64,000 nucleotides of DNA from Siphonodentalium dalli (taxonomy: Eukaryota; Mollusca; Scaphopoda; Gadilida; Siphonodentaliidae): positions 150,041,819 through 150,105,818 of the forward strand of contig CP136064.1 of NCBI GenBank assembly GCA_032622095.1, in the 5' to 3' direction. The position numbers and the translations under genes were made by a program. Positions 56,859 to 64,000 of this stretch are shown here, one piece after another. A model generated the notes under the pieces. That model worked only from the letters and a program-made list of their open reading frames with translations. It searched no databases and was not told the origin of the DNA. The first letter of the stretch is position 1, and each line of letters begins with the position of its first letter.

Positions 56859-57659
56859 AAAGAGAACAAACAACAACACCTTGCAATTCCAACAGAACAT
56901 TAGGTTGTGCTTTACAACTGGTTCCCCTATAGTTTATGACTGCACCTTACACCTCTTAATATATGTATTTGATGACTTTGCTTTATGGTACCCGGTATGT
57001 CTTTACTCAGAGGCAGCAGAAAAATTGCCTGTCTGTATAAAGGTTTGGTCACATTATAAAAGCCTTTAAGCCATTTGAGCATTGTATATTTTAAATGTGA
57101 CATGTTTTAAGACCAAAGGATGTAATCCTTGCATATTTACACACCTGTAAATTTATGTCCAAACATCATGCATTGGGTATGGTTGCCCTGCATAACAAAC
57201 TAAAATTCTGTGATGAACAGTGTGATGCCATACAATAAAATCAGGACATCATATTCTGCCCACTGTTGGCTTTCCATGGCACTGAACATACCATTGTGGT
57301 CAAAATAACCTTTTATATACAAGGAATTAAAAACATTTGTTTATGTCACATTGATGATTTGGCCTGAGAAATTTAAACACAATTGTGTTTTCCTCAGAAA
57401 AAGATAGGATTATTTGATTTCATTCGAATTATGGATTTTGGTTGTACTCAAATGTTTTAGACATATGCAGTATGAAGTGAATTGTTAAAATTTTATTATT
57501 GCAGAAGGTCCTTTATCAAATGTTGATGGTTTGTAAAGATGTAAGGATCTAGATGTTTGCAACTTATGTGTGGTTTAGGTTGAAATTGACTGAAGCATTC
57601 AATTTTAAGTTTTTGCTTCAGATCTATTTGATATGATGAACAATGCTTTCAATAGTAAC
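56859..57659. other. VAMP 3' UTR or downstream DNA
   Basis: No gene or element recognised. Confidence 0.4.
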
Positions 57660-58107
57660 GCTGATGGGGTCATTGTCACAAGGTATCAAACACATTCGTA
57701 GCCAGCTTTTCAAATTGGTCACAATTGTAGCTAGCTTTTCAAAGGGGGTAAGGGTGATAACAATCATAGCGAGCGTTTCATATTCATATGGACCTAGTAA
57801 ACAAGACAAATTAGGCTAGTCATAATTTTGAGTAGATGAATTAAAAACAACCTACATTACGGTCCAGGGAAGAAATAAATTTAGCATTAGCTTACCATAT
57901 ATATACAGGTCTAAATTCCTATAACTTAATAAATTAACCAAGTTTTGGACCATGATGTCGCTATTTTAGTTGCAAATGCAATGATGTCATATATCACATC
58001 ATAAAACGAGGTTCATAAAACGAGGTTTAAAAAGCTAGCTATGAATGTGATCAATTTGAAAAGCTGGCTGCAAATGTCATTGGTGCCTTGTGACAATGAC
58101 CCCATTG
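57660..58107. repeat. Fold-back element (about 450 bp)
   Basis: GGGGTCATTGTCACAAGG.. and AGCCAGCTTTTCAAATTG at the left pair with CAATTTGAAAAGCTGGCT and CCTTGTGACAATGACCCC at the right. Two imperfect subrepeats per arm (GTAGCTAGCTTTT, AAAAGCTAGCTAT). Confidence 0.9.
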
Positions 58108-60822
58108 GTAGAAGTAACTATATTTTTGGCTGAACTTAGTTACGGTGGGGAATCACATGGTTTTGAGTTGATGAGTACCATGCATTCAAAATGACTGAGT
58201 TGATCGAAAACCCGATCAGAAATGAGGAAAAAAGGTAATAAACTAAGATATGACATATTATATAGTATTTTGTCTTCTACAAGCAGACGCTATACTATTT
58301 TTCAAACAAGCTGATACATCATTTGTGTCCAAATTCACATTTATTTTCTCTAACATTCTGATCAAAGTTGTCTGTCGAAGCATTCTCCAAGATGTATGGA
58401 CTGGTGTATTCCACGCACCTCCACTGGCAACTTTGCACAGAATGTTATATAAAACCACTGAATATTTCGGAACAAATAAGGTATGAACTTATTTGAAAAA
58501 TAAACTTCATATGCTAGTTACAGTCAAAATGCTGTTTTGTGTCAGTTCCTCATGGCTTTTTGTATGCATGATACTCACCAACCTCAAAACCACAGTGTTA
58601 GTTGTATGTAAGATGAAAATGCAACAAAAGCTTTCAGTCAAAAATAGTAATGAAAATTTTTCATCACGCTAATCTCTTGTTGGCATTCAATTAGTCATAT
58701 TGGATAATGTTTCATGGAAACACAGCTGTGTTAATTATTGTGACAATTCAAGGTGACTACGTTCACTTATTTAACTTTCCTGCCACAAATACTCATTTTG
58801 TCCTGAATATAAAATTACATAAGCCTGATAAGGTGATTTATTTATCCAACCCCAGCTAATTTTGGTGTGATGTGCATCAGGAATATATTTAGCCATAATT
58901 AAGAAATCGAGGATATGAAAGAAAGGTGATTTTTTCCCCCTTTTAATAGTTGATGTTTTGTCCGAGAAGTTACTTCATTAAAGCAGGTGGTTAGAAGGTT
59001 GCTGTTAGTGTACATGTTATATTGTCCCGAACAAACCTTGTAATACTTTTGACAGCATCATTGCAATTTCATACTGTTTGTAGGAATTTTTGAATTTAAA
59101 AAATTGTAATACCTGTCTGTTACAAAGCCCTGTAATTGAATGGATTCAATGTCCATAAGCATCGTAAAAAAAACAACTAATTCTCTGACATGAAACATGT
59201 GGCGACCTTCCTCCATTAAGGATTAGTCCAGGTGTTAACTCGTTCTGAGTTTTCACCTTAATTCCTATATTTAAACATGAAAACATCAGCTCCTTCTAAC
59301 CTCTTGCCTTGGTTAATTTATGAAATTTTGTTGAGTTTTCATTGAAATCAGATTGTAACCCTGTTATGTTTGTAGATAACCCTCATTTGATGTATGTATG
59401 TATGTATGTATGTATAATTATGATGTATGTTGTTAATTAGGGAACTATTTGATCATAATAGGGAGCTGTCATACTAATCACATCTATTGAGTTATATCTA
59501 TAAAATTCATTGAATCCTCCATTGTCATGCATATTAACATCTCTTAATTCAATCATAATCCTCATCAAAAATCAAATTCTCAAATACTGAAACAATGGAT
59601 TGTAAATCAAGCTTTCTCAAGAGTTTGGTAATAGAAAGACCGAAGTTTGAAAACATATTGTTTGACAGGCCAAATTTTTCTGCACTTTCAAATGTTTGTG
59701 CATAATTCTGAGGGTTCTGGGGATCGGGTAGTTATTTTGTCTCTAACCTATTAAATAAAGTGATGAAATTGTTTGGATGGTTCATTAAAATTTGTGAAAC
59801 TCATGAGTTTGGGAAAACTGTTTTTTTTAATAATTCTTTGTAGCATTGAACAAATTTGTTTGGAATGTATAGGAAGCTGATGGTTTTGCTATAATTTGTA
59901 TTCATGAATGCAAGCTGTTGTAATCTTCATCTCTGAATTAAACCCATAGTTAGTAGCCCTTAGGCCTTGTGTGCAAGACTTGAATAGAAAGCTTACCATA
60001 TATAATCATGTAATAAAATTTCTCTGAACAAAATTTATATCAATATGAATTGTGTGTCTTCTCGGTCTGAATTGTGTCTGACCTTCCACATTATTGGTGT
60101 TGGATCATAGTAAAGCATATTGTTGCACAACTCCATACCTAAACTTCTTTTTCAAGTGCCTTAAAAGGATGCAAGGCCTTCACAGTGGGTTCATGCAAAA
60201 TAAAATAAAAATGTAAAACACCTATCATTAACAAGTGCATAAAAAAGTTAAAATAGATCCACTTTGTTCTAGTTTCATTATAGTGAGATTTCTCATATCG
60301 AAACCATTGTTATGTAAACATTAATATTTAATAATAATAATACAGTGGAACAATCAAGATTCCAAAGTTTAATCAAACTTCATGGTAACACTGAAAAAGG
60401 TCAAAGCACTGAAAATTATTTTTGATAATTATCTTCAGACTTTAATAGGCCTGTTTTATACATTGCGCGAAACATGAGTCATGCTATCTTCACCTGGCTC
60501 GACATTAATGCATCTCTGGCACGTGCTACATGTGTTTGATTTATACTTCGAGCCAGCTGGCACTTGCAATCATCATAAATTTCGAACAATTTTAGCATTT
60601 AAAATGGCCCTTGTTGTGTCTTTATAATACTTCTACAATCTCGGAAACACTTCTTTCAAAATCGGGATCTTGTCATTCATTTCCTCTGAAATCCTTGAAC
60701 CTCCATATCGGTAATTATCTGCAATTTATTTATTCCCAAATTTATATATATTCCAAGTCCATGATGTATGTCACTGTATAGTACTGAACCATAGCCTTCA
60801 ATTTATATTGGCAATCGCCAAG
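58108..60822. other. Downstream non-coding DNA
   Basis: AT-rich, with a TGTA microsatellite at 59390-59414. A 78-codon plus frame (58250-58486) overlaps an equally long minus frame and has no recognised domain. Confidence 0.5.
59390..59414. repeat. (TGTA)n microsatellite
   Basis: Six TGTA units read directly. Confidence 0.9.
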
Positions 60823-61012
60823 AGTCTGACCTAACGCTGTTTTATATGACATGCCAGACACGAGTCGCACCAGAGCGATTGAGTGATGATTCAATCTTGC
60901 TAAAAACTTCAAATTGCGCATTCACACACCATAGAGGTCCCAAATGGGTGATTTTCCCATAATTATCTTAGCGCGACCCATGACTAGCACATCATATAAA
61001 ACAGCATTGAGC
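60823..61012. repeat. Fold-back MITE-like repeat
   Basis: GCTGTTTTATATGACATGC..GAGTCGC at the left pairs with GCGCGACCCATGA..CATCATATAAAACAGC at the right. Confidence 0.8.
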
Positions 61013-62023
61013 CACAGACGTACTAGTACTGTGCCCAATATATCATAGCACATCCGGACCAGATGTTAGCTCGTGTCAGGGAAAACTGAGAGAGATAGAT
61101 TGTTTTATACATTTAAATTAAAATATTTGAACTTACATGATCATGATCAGCGATGTTTGTTGACATATCACAGTTTTGTTTACATAACAATGGTTTCAAC
61201 ACGCGAAATTGCATTATTGGTGAACTATCAATAATGAATACATTAACAAAGGTTATCTATTTCTTGAATTTTCTTCATATTCTTAGTGATAATGTTTTTA
61301 CAGACTTCTAATTTTTTTGCACATTTACCAGCCACTGCGAAGCCCTTGAGTCCCTTTTAGGCAGTGTTCAGATCACTGCATTTCCTATTAAGTCATGACG
61401 ACTTTATTACATTTGCTGCATTGTAACATGCTCAGATGATCATGTTGCATGCGAATCAATTGGAAATCGGAATATTTGAAATATTACAGATGCATCCATC
61501 ACTAAGAACTTGGCAATTTTTGCAAGTTAGCCAAACTTGTCAAACGATGGAAATTCCACATCTTAATCTGGCTTGGACAATGATACTGGTAAATGGTGTG
61601 CATGTATATTATTAAAGTAGTAACTTGGACAATATCGTTTGGTATGCAGTCATTGCAGTGATTATTACTAGGATAGACAGTATTTTCTTTTAACTGCTGA
61701 TAAGACAGTTTTAGGTTAGAGGCTTTGGGAGGCGATAATTTCATTCCAGAGCCAGCAGTGCTCTCTGACTGGTTGTTGTAAATATTACTGAAAACTATTC
61801 TCATTCCATGCAAATTCCAAATAAAATTTCACCCATGTCCGATTCACATTAATGTTTAGAGAATATTGTGATGTAGAGATTGAGGTATTTCGATCTTCAA
61901 CCTTAAAGGGGGTGGACTATCATATATGAATATCATCACAAAATTTAGTATCACACAAATTTGGAAATAGATTTCAAGTGGACATTGTCTGAGTTGTTAG
62001 ATGCAGGCCTGAAAATATGGTGA
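61013..62023. other. Downstream non-coding DNA
   Basis: It contains repeat words shared with 21660-21860 (CATAACAATGGTT, GAAGCCCTTGAGTCC) in related order, pointing to an old repeat family. No gene supported. Confidence 0.45.
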
Positions 62024-62350
62024 CTGACATTTGCCGAATGAGGTCCCCAGAGAGTGAATCTAGTGATTCGAAGATAACCAAATTCATCCTCTGGGGACCT
62101 TATTCTGCGTGGCCCTGATGGTGATGTGCTCCCATTGGGCACCTTGATTGTGTCCTCTGCCAATTTGGGGATATAGAGAAACTAAACTAACTTAATTTGA
62201 TAATAAAGATACTTTGCAGAGAAGATGAGGCCTAAGCAAAAGGTGGTCTCCAGATGGTAAATTTGGTGATGCTAACCCGCTGTGCAGGGTAGTGTCACTA
62301 AATTCACCTTCTGGCAACCTCATTCTGAAAATGTCTGGCAAATGTGAGAA
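62024..62350. repeat. Composite fold-back, inverse-orientation copy of 24229-24635
   Basis: GACATTTGCCGAATGAGGTC at the left and CCTCATTCTGAAAATGTCTG at the right, two palindromes, and a centre with GGTGATGTGCTCCCATTGGG. That centre is the inverse of CCCAATGGGTGCACATCACC in the first copy. Confidence 0.8.
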
Positions 62351-63131
62351 TACAGCTACAATAGCTGTATTCAACTAACCTAGCTGAATTCAGCTATATA
62401 TTTTGCTCTCAAACCAGCTGTTTTTCAATAATAAACTAGAAGCCCTAATTTGTGCATCAAATTTAGGTAACAGTCACCGTAACACTGTCATCTGGTTACT
62501 TTCAAACAAATAAAAAATGTCACTTGTTTTGTGACAAAGTGTTGCAATTTATCGACACAGCGATTTCAATTTTGTGTGAAAACTTACAACGGGAGGTAAT
62601 CGTAAATAGCCTGAGGACTATTTTCTGTAACTAAATCACTTATTAGAATGGTGTACATAACCTCAAGCATTTGAACACCACTATTAAATGGGTTGTGAGC
62701 GATGCCGATAACTATTCGATGTCTCCCCTTGTCAACTATTTAATAAATTTAGAGCCCCAATCAAATTTGAGCAGCACCGGATACTATTTCCAGAACTTAT
62801 AATGACATTGTGTTGAATATTGTAAAATATATAGTTTTTAAGGTAATCCGCAATGCATTAAACCGTTATGACCGACATCGATCACCATAGTGAGTTCTGC
62901 ACACATAATCAACATCGCCGTGTTGAAAAAATGCAACATTTTGTCACAAAATGAATGACAGTTTTCATTTGTTTGAAAGGGATTGGAGAATGGTGTAACC
63001 TAGTTTGTAAATTCATGTGCAAATTAGCGTTTCTAGTTGTCGAAAAACAGCCGGTTTGAGAGTAGAATGAATACATGTATATAGCTGACAGCTAGGTTAG
63101 CTGAATACAGCTATTGTATCTCACATTTGCT
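62338..63131. repeat. Large imperfect fold-back (about 790 bp)
   Basis: GGCAAATGTGAGAATACAGC, AACCTAGCTGAATTCAGCT and TCTCAAACCAGCTGTTTTTC at the left match, in inverse order, GAAAAACAGCCGGTTTGAGA, AGCTAGGTTAGCTGAATAC and GTATCTCACATTTGCTG at the right. The central about 350 bp are unpaired. The left end overlaps the preceding composite fold-back by about 12 bp. Confidence 0.85.
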
Positions 63132-64000
63132 GCACCTGATAGACAAACAACCTAGATGTTTTGTTTTTTTGCTCTGTAACAAATTGTCTATATACCCCTG
63201 AGATTTAGTAATATAGAATTTACTCCCAATGATGTCTGATGCTATTTTTGACTCATTTCAGAGTTGAAAACTAGGACTGCTCCTTAACGTCAAAATTGGT
63301 GTTAAATCGTTGTGATAGTTGATGGAAGCTTCATCTAGTCTTTAATTGTATGTTTCATAGATGATTGTAAAAGCATAGGGCCTTGCAATTTCTATATACT
63401 AAAATGTAAAAGAACAAATATGAATGTAGCATTTTGTCGATATATAGGTTTATTAGCTTGTGATCTGTACCATTTAGTCAATCATGCGCTTTTCTTTCTC
63501 TTTCCAAAAATATACAAGAAAATAGTGTGATATCAGCATTGGTTTAAATCCTATCTCTGTCTGATAGGTCGGATTTTAGCCAATGCTGAAATATAATGAT
63601 TAAAGAATACACAGCCTTCTAAATTTGGTGAAGAAAGCACTATTTAAAGGTCATAAATAGTAGATGTTCATAGTAAATAGAATATCATTCTGACTATTAC
63701 ATGATACCAACTGGAAGTTCTTATCTTAATGATTGACTGGACTCCCACAATTAAGATTTTATCAGACTCCCACATTTCAGATTTCGACACTTAATATTTA
63801 GCCAGCATCAGTTTACTCATACCGCATTATATTCTGTGACAAGAATTAGTACCAATATTGGCAGAATATCTACACGTCTGCTCTATACAGGTTATGAATG
63901 TATAGGTAGTAATCTAATCTGGTGATATGTACATAAGAGCTGTGAATTGTTGCATGTGAATGAAGACTAAATGTTTTTGATGCAGATTAAGTCAAAAGTT
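63132..64000. other. Downstream non-coding DNA
   Basis: Nothing recognised apart from ordinary AT-rich sequence. Confidence 0.5.

Overview
The window is animal nuclear DNA, AT-rich and intron-dominated. Its repeat families carry GTCCGTC-tract modules of a kind I associate with mollusc genomes, so a marine mollusc, perhaps a bivalve, is my best guess (inference). It holds one recognisable host gene on the + strand, a neuronal-type synaptobrevin/VAMP. The gene is spread over at least 53 kb in tiny exons. Its 5' end (initiator ATG and promoter) is probably upstream of base 1. I see no other convincing host gene and no tRNA, rRNA, CRISPR or prokaryotic feature.

VAMP layout: a 21-nt microexon (2972-2992), a 42-nt Pro/Gly-rich exon (4162-4203), the start of the SNARE motif (18392-18476), two more SNARE exons (20205-20283, 20808-20887), then two 52-nt exons of identical phase that each encode a whole transmembrane helix (27666-27717, 31490-31541). 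After these come three candidate last exons, each with an acceptor followed by exactly eight codons and a stop (39728-39753, 42028-42053, 56242-56267). The C-terminal membrane anchor therefore looks combinatorial: 2 helix exons x up to 3 tails.

The introns are packed with mobile DNA. (1) Helentron-like, tandem-repeat-cored elements form several families that share one architecture: a 5' hairpin head, usually a GTCCGTC tract, 150-170 bp tandem units, and a 3' inverted copy of the head start followed by a short hairpin. They lie at 4.9-10.7, 14.5-16.6, 36.4-38.9, 42.5-43.0, 43.3-45.5 and 53.1-54.6 kb, with fragments elsewhere. (2) Two hAT transposons (5726-8424 and 23059-26992) have matching termini and perfect 8-bp target duplications; the first keeps a frameshifted BED-finger transposase. 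(3) TTAA-flanked, CCCTTT-ended MITEs of piggyBac-like type. (4) Many fold-back elements, including one of about 2 kb at 33.6-35.6 kb. Several are nested, so insertion order can be read: hAT into Helentron into MITE, hAT into a fold-back arm, Helentron into Helentron.

The region after 56.3 kb is VAMP 3' UTR and downstream DNA with more fold-backs and no recognised gene.
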